Part shown: in pieces, positions 50,416 to 60,315 of the stretch
Layout: each line of letters begins with the position of its first letter
How positions within the stretch are numbered: the stretch's first letter is position 1
Assembly (NCBI RefSeq): GCF_900129665.1
Contig: NZ_FQWL01000001.1
Location: 186,001-250,000 of the forward strand
DNA from: Flagellimonas flava
Lineage (GTDB): Bacteria > Bacteroidota > Bacteroidia > Flavobacteriales > Flavobacteriaceae
Direction of reading: 5' to 3'
Length of the DNA: 64,000 nucleotides
Notes under the pieces: generated by a model
The model's database searches: none
What the model was told of the DNA's origin: nothing
The model's input: only the letters and a program-made list of their open reading frames with translations
Position numbers and translations under genes: made by a program

Positions 50416-51319
50416 CAATCAACAATTTTTTTAGACGCTGGAATTCCTCCTTGGAATGAAAAGGAATTACAATTTTTCCCTTTCCATTTGAAGAGGTAGT
50501 GATATCCACCTTGGTAGAAAGGTGTGATTTTAAAGCATCCATGCCTTTGGCTACGAAATTTGGGACTTCGTTGGAGGATGACTGTTTTTTACCCGACCCA
50601 TCTTTGTTCTTGGACTCCTTATAGGCTTTTACCAACCGCTCCGTTTCCCGAACTGAGAGCTGGTCGGAAACAATTTTTTCGTAGATATTGATTTGGTCCT
50701 TTTTTTTCTCGATGTTGATCAGTGCCCGTCCGTGCCCCATGCTTACAAAACCATCCCGCATTCCTGTTTGAATGATAGGATGCAGTTTTAGTAAACGAAG
50801 GTAGTTCGTAATGGTGGAACGCTTTTTACCTACACGGTCGCTCAGCTTTTCCTGGGTAACCTGAACTTCATCGATCAATCTCTGATATGACAAAGCAATT
50901 TCGATAGGATCGAGGTCTTGTCGTTGGATATTTTCGACCAAGGCCATTTCCAAGGATTCCTGATCATTGGCAATACGGATATAAGCCGGAATCGTTTTTA
51001 GCCCTACCAATTTAGATGCCCTGAAACGTCGTTCCCCAGACACGAGTTGGAATTTGTTGAAATCCAACTTTCTTACCGTTATGGGTTGAATAATGCCCAA
51101 TTCTCTAATGGAACTGGCCAATTCTTTGAGTGTTTCGTCATTAAAATTGGAGCGGGGCTGAAATGGATTTACCTCAATGGAATTGATTTCCAGTTCAACT
51201 ACATTCCCAATGACCTTATCCGCGTTTTTATCGGAAACGGATTGAATATCATTTTCCGGATCTTTCAATAAGGCGGACAGGCCTCTTCCCAAAGCCTGTT
51301 TTTTGGTTGCTTTCGCCAT
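50408..51319 (-). CDS. parB: chromosome partition protein ParB
   Basis: The 303-residue ParB/Spo0J-type protein has a start of LGRGLSALLKD. The nuclease-like CTP-binding domain contains INSIEVNPFQPRSNF, LKELASSIRELGIIQPITVRK, and SGERRFRASKLVGLKTIPAYI (the C motif GERRFRA). The helix-turn-helix domain is at about 145-205 (DPIEIALSYQRLIDEVQVTQEKLSDRVGKKRSTITNYLRLLKL). The C-terminal dimer region ends KEEFQRLKKLLIGE. It binds parS sites and loads SMC. parA precedes it directly. No canonical parS was seen in the window. Confidence 0.95.
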   Translation of the reverse strand: MAKATKKQALGRGLSALLKDPENDIQSVSDKNADKVIGNVVELEINSIEVNPFQPRSNFNDETLKELASSIRELGIIQPITVRKLDFNKFQLVSGERRFRASKLVGLKTIPAYIRIANDQESLEMALVENIQRQDLDPIEIALSYQRLIDEVQVTQEKLSDRVGKKRSTITNYLRLLKLHPIIQTGMRDGFVSMGHGRALINIEKKKDQINIYEKIVSDQLSVRETERLVKAYKESKNKDGSGKKQSSSNEVPNFVAKGMDALKSHLSTKVDITTSSNGKGKIVIPFHSKEEFQRLKKLLIGE

Positions 51320-52093
51320 TTAAACTTTCTCCTTGTTTTTTTTCAATATTTCATTGGCCAAGTTAAGATAATTGGTGGCCCCTTTGCTACTGGCATCATA
51401 TTTTATAATGCTTTCGCCATAACTGGGCGCTTCACTTAGCCTCACATTTCTTTGGATGATAGTATCAAAAACCATATCCGCAAAATGCTTTTTTACTTCC
51501 TCAACCACTTGGTTGGAAAGTCGTAGACGGGAATCGTACATGGTTAGTAGCATGCCTTCGATATCCAAGTCGTTGTTGTGTATTTTTTGTACGCTTTTTA
51601 CTGTATTCAACAGTTTTCCAAGACCTTCAAGTGCAAAATATTCGCATTGAATGGGAATCATAACCGAATCTGCCGCGGTGAGCGCGTTCAAGGTCAATAA
51701 TCCAAGTGAAGGGGCACAGTCAATTAAAATAAAATCATAGCGGTCTCCCAGACCTTGCAATGCTTCCTTGAGCATGTATTCCCTGTTATCCTTGTCCACG
51801 AGCTCAATTTCTATGGCCACAAGGTCTATATGTGCCGGAATTAGATCCACATTCGGGGAATCGGTGGTGATAATGACCTCATCCACTCCCATAGTATGTT
51901 CCAGCAATTGATACGTGCCTTTCTCAACTCCATCCACATCAATACCCAATCCAGAAGTTGCATTGGCCTGGGGGTCGGCATCAATTAACAGCACCTTTTT
52001 TTCCAACACTCCAAGGGAGGCCGCAAGGTTAACTGTGGTGGTTGTTTTTCCAACACCACCCTTCTGATTTGCAATAGCAATAATCTTGCCCAT
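51320..52093 (-). CDS. parA: chromosome partition ATPase ParA/Soj
   Basis: The 257-residue ATPase has a deviant Walker A KGGVGKTTTTVNLAASL, Walker A-prime VLLIDADPQANATSGLG, Walker B ILIDCAPSLGLLTLNAL, and the end SYGESIIKYDASSKGATNYLNLANEIL. It drives chromosome segregation together with ParB, which follows after 0 bp. It opens the operon parA-parB-DUF5683-dapB-lepB-wbqC-DUF6122. There is no clear TAnnTTTG box in the 135 bp upstream. Confidence 0.96.
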   Translation of the reverse strand: MGKIIAIANQKGGVGKTTTTVNLAASLGVLEKKVLLIDADPQANATSGLGIDVDGVEKGTYQLLEHTMGVDEVIITTDSPNVDLIPAHIDLVAIEIELVDKDNREYMLKEALQGLGDRYDFILIDCAPSLGLLTLNALTAADSVMIPIQCEYFALEGLGKLLNTVKSVQKIHNNDLDIEGMLLTMYDSRLRLSNQVVEEVKKHFADMVFDTIIQRNVRLSEAPSYGESIIKYDASSKGATNYLNLANEILKKNKEKV

Positions 52094-52228
52094 TTCATAG
52101 TAAGTTAGGGGCTAAAAATACGATTATTTAAGACGCTAAAAAATGTATTTTGTTAACAGAAGGTGAATAACCTTGGCATTGGACGTTAAAGAAAGTTAAA
52201 GTTATAATTGTTAGATGGTTAAGTGCTC

Positions 52229-54292
52229 TCAGTCCATCAAAATCTTTAGGATATCAATGGCTGCATCACTGATCTTGGTACCAGGTCCAAATACGGCAAC
52301 TGCCCCATGTTCAAAAAGGTGGTCGTAATCCTGCTTGGGGATGACTCCACCCACAATGACCATTATGTCCTCGCGTCCATGTCCCTTGAGTTCTTTCACT
52401 ACTTCGGGAACAAGGGTTTTATGTCCGCCTGCCAGTGAAGATATACCCAGCACGTGTACGTCGTTTTCCACAGCCTGTTTGGCAACTTCTTTAGGGGTTT
52501 GAAACAAGGGTCCTATATCCACATCAAAACCAAGATCGGCATAACCTGTTGCAACTACTTTTGCTCCGCGATCATGTCCATCTTGTCCCATCTTTGCAAT
52601 CATGATGCGTGGACGTCTTCCTTCTTCGGCAGCAAACTCATCGGCCATTTTTCTGGCCTTTTCGAAACTTTTATCGTTTTTAATCTCTTTAGAATACACG
52701 CCTGTAAAAGATTGGATTTTCGCTTTGTAGCGACCAAATGCCGTTTCCATAGCATTGCTTATTTCCCCAAGGGTCGCCCTGACTTTCGCGGCCTCTATGG
52801 CTAAAGCTAACAAATTTTCACGCTCCTTAGTGTTTTTCATCGCCTGTCCTGCGGCCAATTCAATATTTTTCAATGCCATGGAGACTTTTTCGGCGTCCCT
52901 GGTTTTTTTAATTTGTTGCAATTGGGACACTTGTTGTTTCCTTACCTTATCGTTGTCAACCTCAAGAATTTGTAGTTCATCTTCATCCTCCAAGATGTAC
53001 TTGTTAACACCGACAATGGTGTCTTGCCCACTGTCTATCCGCGCTTGTTTTTTTGCAGCGGCTTCTTCAATACGCATCTTTGGGATTCCAGCTTCGATTG
53101 CCTTGGTCATCCCTCCCAGTTTCTCTACTTCTTGGATAAGTCGCCATGCATCATTGGCGATTTCCTGCGTCAAGTTCTCCACCAGATGACTTCCGGCCCA
53201 TGGGTCCACAGTCTTAGTGATATGGGTCTCCTGCTGCAAATAAATCTGCGTGTTTCTGGCTATTCGAGCCGAAAAATCTGTTGGCAGGGCTATAGCTTCA
53301 TCCAAAGCATTGGTATGTAGACTTTGGGTACCGCCAAAAGCAGCGGCCATAGCTTCTATGGTCGTTCTTGCCACATTGTTGAATGGATCTTGTTCGGTCA
53401 GGCTCCATCCACTGGTTTGGCTATGGGTACGAAGCATCAGCGACTTTTGGTTCTGCGGTTGGAATTCCTCAACCAATTTGGCCCACAGCATCCGTCCTGC
53501 CCTCATCTTTGCAATTTCCGTGAAATGATTCATGCCAATCCCCCAGAAAAAGGATAGTCGAGGTGCAAAATCGTCAATCTTCAAACCGGCCTTTATTCCT
53601 GTTCTTATATATTCAATACCATCGGCAAGAGTATAGGCCAGTTCCATGGCTGCGGGAGCTCCAGCTTCGTGCATATGGTAACCTGAGATACTTATGCTAT
53701 TGAACTTGGGCATATGTTGACTGGTAAACTCGAAAATATCCGCCACCAATTGCATAGAAGGTGCTGGCGGGTAGATATAGGTATTCCGAACCATAAACTC
53801 CTTTAGAATATCATTTTGGATGGTTCCGGACAGTTTTTCCATAGTAACTCCTTGCTCCAAAGCCGCTACAATGTAAAAGGCCATGATTGGGATAACTGCA
53901 CCATTCATGGTCATTGATACAGACATTTTATCCAAAGGAATCCCATCAAAAAGCACTTTCATGTCCTCCACGGAATCTATGGCCACACCGGCTTTCCCAA
54001 CGTCCCCAACCACCCGCTCGTTGTCACTATCATAACCTCGGTGGGTGGGAAGGTCAAAGGCCACCGAAAGACCTTTTTGCCCAGCTTCCAGATTCCTTCT
54101 ATAAAATGCATTGCTCTCCTCTGCGGTAGAAAAACCTGCATACTGACGGATGGTCCAAGGTCTGCGGACATACATGGTGGAATAGGGTCCACGTAAAAAG
54201 GGAGAAATCCCAGCGGCAAAATCCGAATTAGGACTTGCCTTTTGAGAAGTTTGCCCTGCCAAGGTGATATGGCTAAAATCCTTTCTACTCAT
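52229..54292 (-). CDS. methylmalonyl-CoA mutase, large (cobalamin-binding) subunit
   Basis: The 687-residue subunit has the TIM-barrel with [35 protein letters not shown] and [19 protein letters not shown]. The C-terminal B12-binding domain (about 555-687) has [35 protein letters not shown] (DxHxxG, lower-axial histidine) and [19 protein letters not shown]. It converts (R)-methylmalonyl-CoA to succinyl-CoA. The small subunit gene overlaps it by 8 bp upstream. The cluster continues from udk and divIC. The divergent acyl-CoA carboxylase would supply its substrate. Confidence 0.95.
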   Translation of the reverse strand: MSRKDFSHITLAGQTSQKASPNSDFAAGISPFLRGPYSTMYVRRPWTIRQYAGFSTAEESNAFYRRNLEAGQKGLSVAFDLPTHRGYDSDNERVVGDVGKAGVAIDSVEDMKVLFDGIPLDKMSVSMTMNGAVIPIMAFYIVAALEQGVTMEKLSGTIQNDILKEFMVRNTYIYPPAPSMQLVADIFEFTSQHMPKFNSISISGYHMHEAGAPAAMELAYTLADGIEYIRTGIKAGLKIDDFAPRLSFFWGIGMNHFTEIAKMRAGRMLWAKLVEEFQPQNQKSLMLRTHSQTSGWSLTEQDPFNNVARTTIEAMAAAFGGTQSLHTNALDEAIALPTDFSARIARNTQIYLQQETHITKTVDPWAGSHLVENLTQEIANDAWRLIQEVEKLGGMTKAIEAGIPKMRIEEAAAKKQARIDSGQDTIVGVNKYILEDEDELQILEVDNDKVRKQQVSQLQQIKKTRDAEKVSMALKNIELAAGQAMKNTKERENLLALAIEAAKVRATLGEISNAMETAFGRYKAKIQSFTGVYSKEIKNDKSFEKARKMADEFAAEEGRRPRIMIAKMGQDGHDRGAKVVATGYADLGFDVDIGPLFQTPKEVAKQAVENDVHVLGISSLAGGHKTLVPEVVKELKGHGREDIMVIVGGVIPKQDYDHLFEHGAVAVFGPGTKISDAAIDILKILMD

Positions 54293-55682
54293 CTTCCAAT
54301 CTTTTTTGTTCCATTTCCTCTGCCAAACGCCTTTCGATAATAGGGACCAATAAAGTTTTTCTGGGCTGGGATTTTACGAAGGGGTATAATTCCAGCTCAG
54401 TTTTCATAAGATCCTTTGGATTTTGGTAGGTATTGGTACCAAGGAGTTTTAATTGTCCCATGTTGAACTGTTCTTGCTCTTTATCAGCGCTTTCCTTTAT
54501 TTTTCTTTGGATAGCTCCTTTTTTAAGTTCGGACAGGAACCCTCCGGAACTTTCAATTTGTTGGAACAGTTTCCATGCTTTTTCGGCCAATTGTTTGGTC
54601 AAGGTTTCAATGTAATAGGAACCTTCAGAAGCCTTGCCGGCATCTTTGAAATAGCTTTCTTCCTTTAAGAGCAACAATTGGTTTCTTGCAATTCGTTCCC
54701 CAAATTCATTGTCCTTATGGTAAAGGGCATCGTAAGGAAGATTGCAAACAGTGTCCGCTCCCCCTAAAACTGCTGACATGCATTCGGATGTGGTCCTAAG
54801 CATATTCACATTGTAATCATACAAAGTCTTGTTGCGTTTGGAGGGTAATGCCAATATATGACTCCTGTAGTTATAGGAATACGCGGTATTTAGGGTTTTC
54901 CATAACCATCTTAAAGCTCTGATCTTTGCTATTTCGAAAAAGTAATTTCCGCCGATGGCAACGGTAAAGTTGACTGCTATAGGTATGCCTTGTCCGTTTT
55001 CATGACGTTTTTGGAAATGATTCAGATATTCATTCGTATGGGCAATGGCATATGCCAATTGTTGTACTGCATTGGCACCGGCATTTTGATACAGGGAAAG
55101 GTCAACACCCAACCATGTTTCTGTTTGGTACTTTACAGCCTGTTGTCCAATAGTTTCAAGAATTTCATGGTCCCTTTGAAGATTATGGTGCCAATTCCCT
55201 GATCTTGCGAGGTTTCCTATAGGGTCTGTATGCAAATGGAAGTTGGTCTTTTTTCCTCCAACTGAGGTATATAGGTTTTCTATGGCTCTAGAATCCAAAA
55301 ACCCAAATCGAAAATGCAAGGGTATTCGTGAAACACCGATTTGAGCCAATAAAGCACCAAAATCAACTTCGGTGTCCGGAACATCAAAAATGATACTTTC
55401 GACTCCCCGTTGCAACGCATCCAATGCCTTGGTGTTCGCTTTCTTGGCATCACCTGTATATATGGTTTGCCCAACTTTCCAAGAATTTGAGGATTTGAGT
55501 TGAGGAGCGGTATTTTCAGCGAGGTCTTCGGAATGGTAAAAAGGCTTCACCTTGATACCCTCATTGGATTCCCATACTAGGGTGTCATTATAATCGGCTC
55601 CCTTAAGGTCGAACTGGATTTTCTGTTTCCACTGTTTGGCGGTCACAGATGGGAATTCGCTAAACAAACCTGAATCACTCAT
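54285..55682 (-). CDS. methylmalonyl-CoA mutase, small subunit without B12 domain
   Basis: The 465-residue subunit keeps the barrel ([85 protein letters not shown]) but ends before the cobalamin domain that long subunits have. It lacks the DxHxxG motif, as expected for the structural subunit of the heterodimer. It overlaps the large-subunit gene by 8 bp and the divIC gene by 8 bp, so translation is coupled. Known small subunits often carry a degenerate domain; here it is absent. Confidence 0.9.
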   Translation of the reverse strand: MSDSGLFSEFPSVTAKQWKQKIQFDLKGADYNDTLVWESNEGIKVKPFYHSEDLAENTAPQLKSSNSWKVGQTIYTGDAKKANTKALDALQRGVESIIFDVPDTEVDFGALLAQIGVSRIPLHFRFGFLDSRAIENLYTSVGGKKTNFHLHTDPIGNLARSGNWHHNLQRDHEILETIGQQAVKYQTETWLGVDLSLYQNAGANAVQQLAYAIAHTNEYLNHFQKRHENGQGIPIAVNFTVAIGGNYFFEIAKIRALRWLWKTLNTAYSYNYRSHILALPSKRNKTLYDYNVNMLRTTSECMSAVLGGADTVCNLPYDALYHKDNEFGERIARNQLLLLKEESYFKDAGKASEGSYYIETLTKQLAEKAWKLFQQIESSGGFLSELKKGAIQRKIKESADKEQEQFNMGQLKLLGTNTYQNPKDLMKTELELYPFVKSQPRKTLLVPIIERRLAEEMEQKRLEDE

Positions 55683-56007
55683 TTTTTTTGGTTTTTAGGC
55701 TGTCCTCGTATTCGATTAGGAAAATCTCCTCGTTCTCTTTCTTCATATAATACTTTTCCCTCGCAAACTTTTCCAGCTCTTCCTTGTCCGAAAGTTTTTC
55801 CAGAACCTTTTTGTCCTTGTCTATTTCACCCTGAAGAAACTCCTTTTGTTTTTCCAACTTCTTGATTTCTTGATTCAACTCCCGATGAATGAGCAAGGAA
55901 TTGGCATCGAAAAAAAACATCCATATCACAAAAGCTGTCAGTACAAGGACATAAATATTCCTTGCGAAGCGAAACCATTTTTTATTTTTTAACCCACTTA
56001 GGCCCAT
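55675..56007 (-). CDS. septum formation initiator, DivIC/FtsB type
   Basis: The 110-residue protein from ATG 56007 has one membrane helix near residues 20-38 (YVLVLTAFVIWMFFFDANSLL) and then a coiled coil (LNQEIKKLEKQKEFLQGEIDKDKKVLEKLSDKEELEKFAREKYYMKKENEEIFLI). This is the FtsB/DivIC layout, a member of the divisome that interacts with FtsL/FtsQ. ATG 56025 is an alternative and would overlap udk. It lies 1 bp after udk and overlaps the mutase small subunit. Confidence 0.88.
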   Translation of the reverse strand: MGLSGLKNKKWFRFARNIYVLVLTAFVIWMFFFDANSLLIHRELNQEIKKLEKQKEFLQGEIDKDKKVLEKLSDKEELEKFAREKYYMKKENEEIFLIEYEDSLKTKKNE

Positions 56008-56008
56008 T

Positions 56009-56617
56009 TTACCCCAATCTTTCATTAATTATGGTCCTTACCATATCCACCGCTACCGTGTTGTAGTGGTTATTCGGGATAATGATATCAGCAAACTCTT
56101 TTGACGGCTCAATAAACTGTTGATGCATAGGTTTCACAGCTGTCTGGTAACGGGAGAGAACCTTTTCCAAGTCGTGACCGCGTTCCCGAATGTCCCGCTG
56201 TAATCTTCTAATAAGACGTTCATCAGAATCAGCATGCACATATATTTTTATGTCGAACATCTCCCTCAGTTTTGGGTTGCTCAGTACCAGTATTCCTTCA
56301 ACGATCATCACCTTCCTAGGAGGCGTTAGTATGGTTTCATCCAGTCGGGTCTCCTCAACAAAGGAGTAAATAGGTTTTTCAATCGACTTTCCTTGCTTAA
56401 GCAATTGAAGATGCTTGATCAACAAGTCAAAATCGATGGAATTGGGATGGTCAAAATTGACTTGTCCACGTTCCTCTTTGGTCAAATGTGCAAGATCGTT
56501 GTAGTATGAATCCTGGGAAATAACACCCACTTCATTATCTGGTAGTTCTTCCACAATTTGGTTCACTACCGTGGTTTTTCCGCAACCGGTTCCCCCGGCT
56601 ATTCCCAAAATCAGCAT
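56009..56617 (-). CDS. udk: uridine kinase
   Basis: From ATG 56617 the product is 202 residues (the longer start at 56647 is unlikely because a TAnnTTTG box lies at 56635-56642). It phosphorylates uridine and cytidine with ATP or GTP. Hallmarks are ILGIAGGTGCGKTTVVNQI (P-loop), VISQDSYYNDL, FDHPNSIDFDLL, IYSFVEETRLDE, VMIVEGILVLSNPKLREMFDIKIYVHADSDERLIRRLQRDIRERGHDLEKVLSRY. It is the first gene of the udk-divIC-mutA-mutB transcript. Confidence 0.95.
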   Translation of the reverse strand: MLILGIAGGTGCGKTTVVNQIVEELPDNEVGVISQDSYYNDLAHLTKEERGQVNFDHPNSIDFDLLIKHLQLLKQGKSIEKPIYSFVEETRLDETILTPPRKVMIVEGILVLSNPKLREMFDIKIYVHADSDERLIRRLQRDIRERGHDLEKVLSRYQTAVKPMHQQFIEPSKEFADIIIPNNHYNTVAVDMVRTIINERLG

Positions 56618-56634
56618 ACCTAATAGTTTACCCC

Positions 56635-56642
56635 CAAAAGTA
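56635..56642 (-). promoter_or_regulatory. candidate -7 box for the udk operon
   Basis: TACTTTTG on the minus strand matches TAnnTTTG and ends 18 nt before the ATG at 56617. A TTG appears 26 nt further upstream (56669-56671), a long spacer. It also lies inside the longer udk frame, which argues for the shorter start. Confidence 0.45.
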
Positions 56643-56745
56643 AGCATTTGATAAGATTTTCATAGGATCAATACCAGTGCATAGTTAGCCCATATTTAGA
56701 GATAGGGGAATGATTATTGTCATAAATCCTGAAAGTTAATGGGCT

Positions 56746-56753
56746 TAGATTTG
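56746..56753 (+). promoter_or_regulatory. candidate -7 box for the acyl-CoA carboxylase operon
   Basis: TAGATTTG matches TAnnTTTG, 41 nt before ATG 56795. A TTG lies 26 nt upstream (56717-56719), the same long spacing as in the divergent udk promoter. Confidence 0.4.
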
Positions 56754-56794
56754 CTAGGGATTAGCTCATAATCTTATATTTATATACACAACCT

Positions 56795-57295
56795 ATGACG
56801 ACTTTTTATATGGAAAATTCCTTTACGGTCAATGTTAATGGAAACTTAGATTTTTCACTAGCGAAGGACCAAGTGGATGGTTTGGATGTATTCCAGACCG
56901 GGATCGGCACCTTTCATCTTCTAAAGGAAGGTGTGTCCTATCGTATCGAGATTTTGGAGGTCGACTTCCAAAATCGGACATATACAATCAGAATCAATGG
57001 GAATGAATACGATACCATTGTAGGAACACCTCTGGATCAGCTCATCAAAGACATGGGATTTGCAGTCAACGGTTCAAAAAATATTGATTCCATATCGGCT
57101 CCCATGCCAGGCCTAATTTTGGAAATCTCCGCTAAAATAGGGGAAGAGGTGGTCGAAGACCAACAACTTCTCATCCTGGAAGCCATGAAAATGGAGAACA
57201 TTATCACTTCACCTAGAAAGGGAACTATTAAAAATGTAGCAGTGAAGCAGGGTGATGTGGTGGACAAGGCACAATTACTCATTGAATTTGAATAA
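56795..57295 (+). CDS. biotin carboxyl carrier subunit of acyl-CoA carboxylase
   Basis: The 166-residue protein has an N-terminal part (about 1-90) of beta-strands and a C-terminal biotinyl domain at about 98-166. ISAPMPGLILEISAKIGEEVVEDQQLLILEAMKMENIITSP carries the biotinylated lysine K132 in EAMKMEN. It accepts carboxyl groups from the biotin carboxylase and passes them to the carboxyltransferase. The order BCCP, biotin carboxylase, carboxyltransferase with gaps of 9 and 5 bp shows one operon. An ATG at 56810 is an alternative start. Confidence 0.92.
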   Translation: MTTFYMENSFTVNVNGNLDFSLAKDQVDGLDVFQTGIGTFHLLKEGVSYRIEILEVDFQNRTYTIRINGNEYDTIVGTPLDQLIKDMGFAVNGSKNIDSISAPMPGLILEISAKIGEEVVEDQQLLILEAMKMENIITSPRKGTIKNVAVKQGDVVDKAQLLIEFE

Positions 57296-57304
57296 ACACT
57301 TAAG

Positions 57305-58747
57305 ATGAAAAAAATATTGGTTGCCAATCGCGGGGAGATAGCCATAAGGGTAATGCGGACCGCAAAAAAAATGGGTATACGGACAGTGGCCGTGTTCTCT
57401 GAAATTGATAGGAACGCCCCCCACGTGCGATTTGCGGACGAAGCGGTTTGTATTGGAGCAGCTCCTTCCAACCAGTCCTACCTTCTGGGGGATAAGATTA
57501 TAGAGGTGGCAAAAAACCTGCATGTCGACGGAATCCATCCCGGTTATGGTTTCTTAAGCGAGAATGCGGACTTTGCTGAGGCCGTGGAAAAGAACGGAAT
57601 CACTTTTATTGGACCTAAATCCAAGGCTATTCGAATCATGGGAAGCAAGCTAGCTGCAAAAGAGGCGGTGAAGAAATATGACATCCCCATGGTACCGGGA
57701 ATAGATGAGGCCATTACCGATGTTACCAAAGCCAAGACCATTGCCAAAGAGATAGGATACCCCGTTTTGATCAAAGCTTCAGCCGGTGGTGGGGGAAAAG
57801 GGATGAGAATCGTTGAAAAAGAGAAAGATCTGGCCTCTGGAATGGAACGGGCCATAAGCGAGGCTACCTCTGCATTTGGAGATGGGGCCGTTTTTGTGGA
57901 AAAATACGTTACTTCCCCAAGGCATATTGAAATTCAGGTGATGGCGGATACTCATGGAAATGTACTGCATTTTTTTGAGCGCGAGTGCAGTGTCCAACGA
58001 CGGCATCAAAAGGTGGTCGAGGAGGCACCTTCTTCCATTTTGACTCCGGAACTGCGAAACGAAATGGGGATTGCAGCAACCAAAGTGGCCAAAGCTTGCG
58101 ATTATGTGGGAGCCGGAACGGTGGAATTTCTAATGGATGCCGACCTGAACTTTTACTTCTTGGAAATGAATACTCGATTGCAGGTGGAGCATCCGGTAAC
58201 GGAATTGATTTCCGGGGTTGACCTGGTAGAGCTGCAAATTAAAGTGGCCAGGGGAGAAACCCTCCCTATGAAACAGGAGGAACTTAAAATTCATGGGCAT
58301 GCCGTGGAACTTCGGGTGTATGCAGAAGATCCTTTGAATGATTTTTTGCCCAGTGTTGGTACCCTGGAAACCTATATACTTCCGAAAGGAGAAGGCATAA
58401 GGGTTGATAATGGTTTTGATGAAGGGATGGATATCCCCATTTATTACGATCCCATGCTTTCCAAACTTATTGCCTATGGTAAAACTAGGGAGGAAGCTAT
58501 TGAATTGATGTTGGAGGCGATTCAAAACTATAAAGTAAAAGGAGTACAGACCACCTTGCCTTTCGGAACCTTCGTATTTGGGCACGAAGCATTTCGGTCC
58601 GGGAATTTCGACACGCATTTTGTTAAGAATTACTATGCTCCGGAAGCTATCCAAGAAAAAAGTAGAAAGGAAGCTGAAGTAGCAGCCTTGATGGCTTTGT
58701 ATCAATACCTGAATGACCAAAAAATAGTACAACTACCTGCAAACTGA
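57305..58747 (+). CDS. biotin carboxylase subunit of acyl-CoA carboxylase
   Basis: The 480-residue protein is an ATP-grasp biotin carboxylase with [24 protein letters not shown] at the N-terminus, [23 protein letters not shown] (glycine-rich ATP loop), [37 protein letters not shown], and [31 protein letters not shown]. Catalytic and ADP/bicarbonate residues look intact. The C-terminal 30 residues are without known domain. It carboxylates biotin on the carrier subunit. It belongs to the operon with the BCCP upstream and the carboxyltransferase downstream. Confidence 0.94.
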   Translation: MKKILVANRGEIAIRVMRTAKKMGIRTVAVFSEIDRNAPHVRFADEAVCIGAAPSNQSYLLGDKIIEVAKNLHVDGIHPGYGFLSENADFAEAVEKNGITFIGPKSKAIRIMGSKLAAKEAVKKYDIPMVPGIDEAITDVTKAKTIAKEIGYPVLIKASAGGGGKGMRIVEKEKDLASGMERAISEATSAFGDGAVFVEKYVTSPRHIEIQVMADTHGNVLHFFERECSVQRRHQKVVEEAPSSILTPELRNEMGIAATKVAKACDYVGAGTVEFLMDADLNFYFLEMNTRLQVEHPVTELISGVDLVELQIKVARGETLPMKQEELKIHGHAVELRVYAEDPLNDFLPSVGTLETYILPKGEGIRVDNGFDEGMDIPIYYDPMLSKLIAYGKTREEAIELMLEAIQNYKVKGVQTTLPFGTFVFGHEAFRSGNFDTHFVKNYYAPEAIQEKSRKEAEVAALMALYQYLNDQKIVQLPAN

Positions 58748-58752
58748 TAGCG

Positions 58753-60294
58753 ATGGATTCCAAGATAAAAAAGTTAAACGAAAAACTAGCCGAGGCCTAT
58801 TTGGGCGGAGGTGAAAAAAGGATTGAAAAGCAACATCAAAAGAAAAAGCTTACGGCGCGGGAGCGCATCGACTATTTGCTCGATGATGGTTCCTTTGAGG
58901 AAATGGGCATTTTGGTGACACACAGGACCACGGACTTTGGAATGGATAAGGAAATCTACTACGGAGATGGGGTGGTAACTGGTTATGGCACTATCAATGG
59001 CCGCTTGGTATACGTCTATGCCCAGGATTTTACGGTTTTTGGCGGCGCACTGTCCGAAACACACGCCGAAAAAATCTGCAAAGTGATGGATTTAGCCATG
59101 AAAGTGGGCGCCCCTATTATCGGGTTGAACGACTCTGGTGGCGCACGAATTCAGGAAGGGGTAAAGTCATTGGGTGGTTATGCCGATATCTTCTATCGAA
59201 ATGTCCAAGCTTCCGGGGTGGTTCCGCAGATTTCGGCTGTTATGGGCCCCTGTGCAGGAGGGGCGGTTTACTCCCCGGCCATGACGGATTTCATCGTAAT
59301 GGTAGAAGAAACCAGCTATATGTTCGTTACCGGACCCAATGTGGTGAAGACAGTAACCAATGAGGAGGTCACCTCTGAGGAATTGGGAGGTGCCAGCACC
59401 CATGCTGTAAAGTCAGGGGTGGCCCATAAGACCTCGTCAAATGACGCGGCCTGTTTGGATGATATTAGAAAACTCTTGGATTATCTTCCCCAGAACAATA
59501 AAGAATTACCTAAGAAATGGAAATTTGAACTCGGAGAGGAACTTCGGGAGGAACTATCCAATATAGTGCCCGACAATCCCAATAAGCCTTACGATATGCA
59601 TGATGTGATCCATGGCATCATTGACACGGATTCCTTTTATGAAATCCATAAGGATTATGCCGAGAATATTATTGTTGGTTTTGCAAGACTAGGTGGAAGA
59701 AGCGTTGGAATCATTGCCAACCAACCCATGTTTTTAGCTGGTGTATTGGGGGTGAAAAGCTCTCGGAAGGCGGCACGATTTACACGCTTTTGCGATGCCT
59801 TTAATATCCCACTCCTGGTTTTGGTGGATGTACCCGGTTTTTTACCCGGTACCGATCAGGAATGGTCGGGGATTATAATGCATGGGGCCAAATTGTTGTA
59901 TGCTTTGAGTGAGGCAACTGTCCCTAGAGTAACGGTAATCACAAGGAAAGCTTATGGTGGCGCCTATGATGTGATGAATTCCAAACATATTGGAGCTGAC
60001 TTCAATTTCGCCTGGCCAAGTGCAGAAATTGCGGTGATGGGGGCCAAGGGCGCAAGTGAGATTATCTTCAGAAGGGAAATTGCCGCGGCCGACGACCCGG
60101 AAGCCAAATTGAAGGAAAAAGAGGAGGAGTATGCAGATAAGTTTGCCAATCCCTACAGGGCTGCACGAAGAGGATTCATAGATGAGGTAATCCTGCCCAA
60201 AAATACACGGCGTAAACTTTTGAAGGCATTTGCAATGCTTGAGAAAAAAGAAGTTTCGACCCCAAAAAAGAAACACGGGAATATCCCATTATAA
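58753..60294 (+). CDS. carboxyltransferase (beta) subunit of acyl-CoA carboxylase
   Basis: The 513-residue protein is a full-length crotonase-like carboxyltransferase with both halves (about 20-270 and 280-505). Hallmarks are [106 protein letters not shown], and [33 protein letters not shown]. The type is propionyl-CoA/methylmalonyl-CoA carboxylase rather than the acetyl-CoA AccA/AccD pair. It makes (S)-methylmalonyl-CoA from propionyl-CoA in the scheme suggested by the divergent mutase genes. Gene end is 22 bp from the convergent Gfo/Idh gene. Confidence 0.94.
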   Translation: MDSKIKKLNEKLAEAYLGGGEKRIEKQHQKKKLTARERIDYLLDDGSFEEMGILVTHRTTDFGMDKEIYYGDGVVTGYGTINGRLVYVYAQDFTVFGGALSETHAEKICKVMDLAMKVGAPIIGLNDSGGARIQEGVKSLGGYADIFYRNVQASGVVPQISAVMGPCAGGAVYSPAMTDFIVMVEETSYMFVTGPNVVKTVTNEEVTSEELGGASTHAVKSGVAHKTSSNDAACLDDIRKLLDYLPQNNKELPKKWKFELGEELREELSNIVPDNPNKPYDMHDVIHGIIDTDSFYEIHKDYAENIIVGFARLGGRSVGIIANQPMFLAGVLGVKSSRKAARFTRFCDAFNIPLLVLVDVPGFLPGTDQEWSGIIMHGAKLLYALSEATVPRVTVITRKAYGGAYDVMNSKHIGADFNFAWPSAEIAVMGAKGASEIIFRREIAAADDPEAKLKEKEEEYADKFANPYRAARRGFIDEVILPKNTRRKLLKAFAMLEKKEVSTPKKKHGNIPL

Positions 60295-60315
60295 TGGGTT
60301 GGTCTCAAAAAGAGA

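Noticed and set aside
46310..52228. Search for a parS site near parA-parB
   Set aside because: No sequence resembling the 16-bp palindrome family around CACGTG was found in gaps of the parAB region; the origin region is probably elsewhere.
58130..58732. 200-codon open frame on the minus strand inside the biotin carboxylase gene
   Set aside because: The plus-strand gene is full-length with all family motifs; the antisense frame has no recognisable domain or start context.
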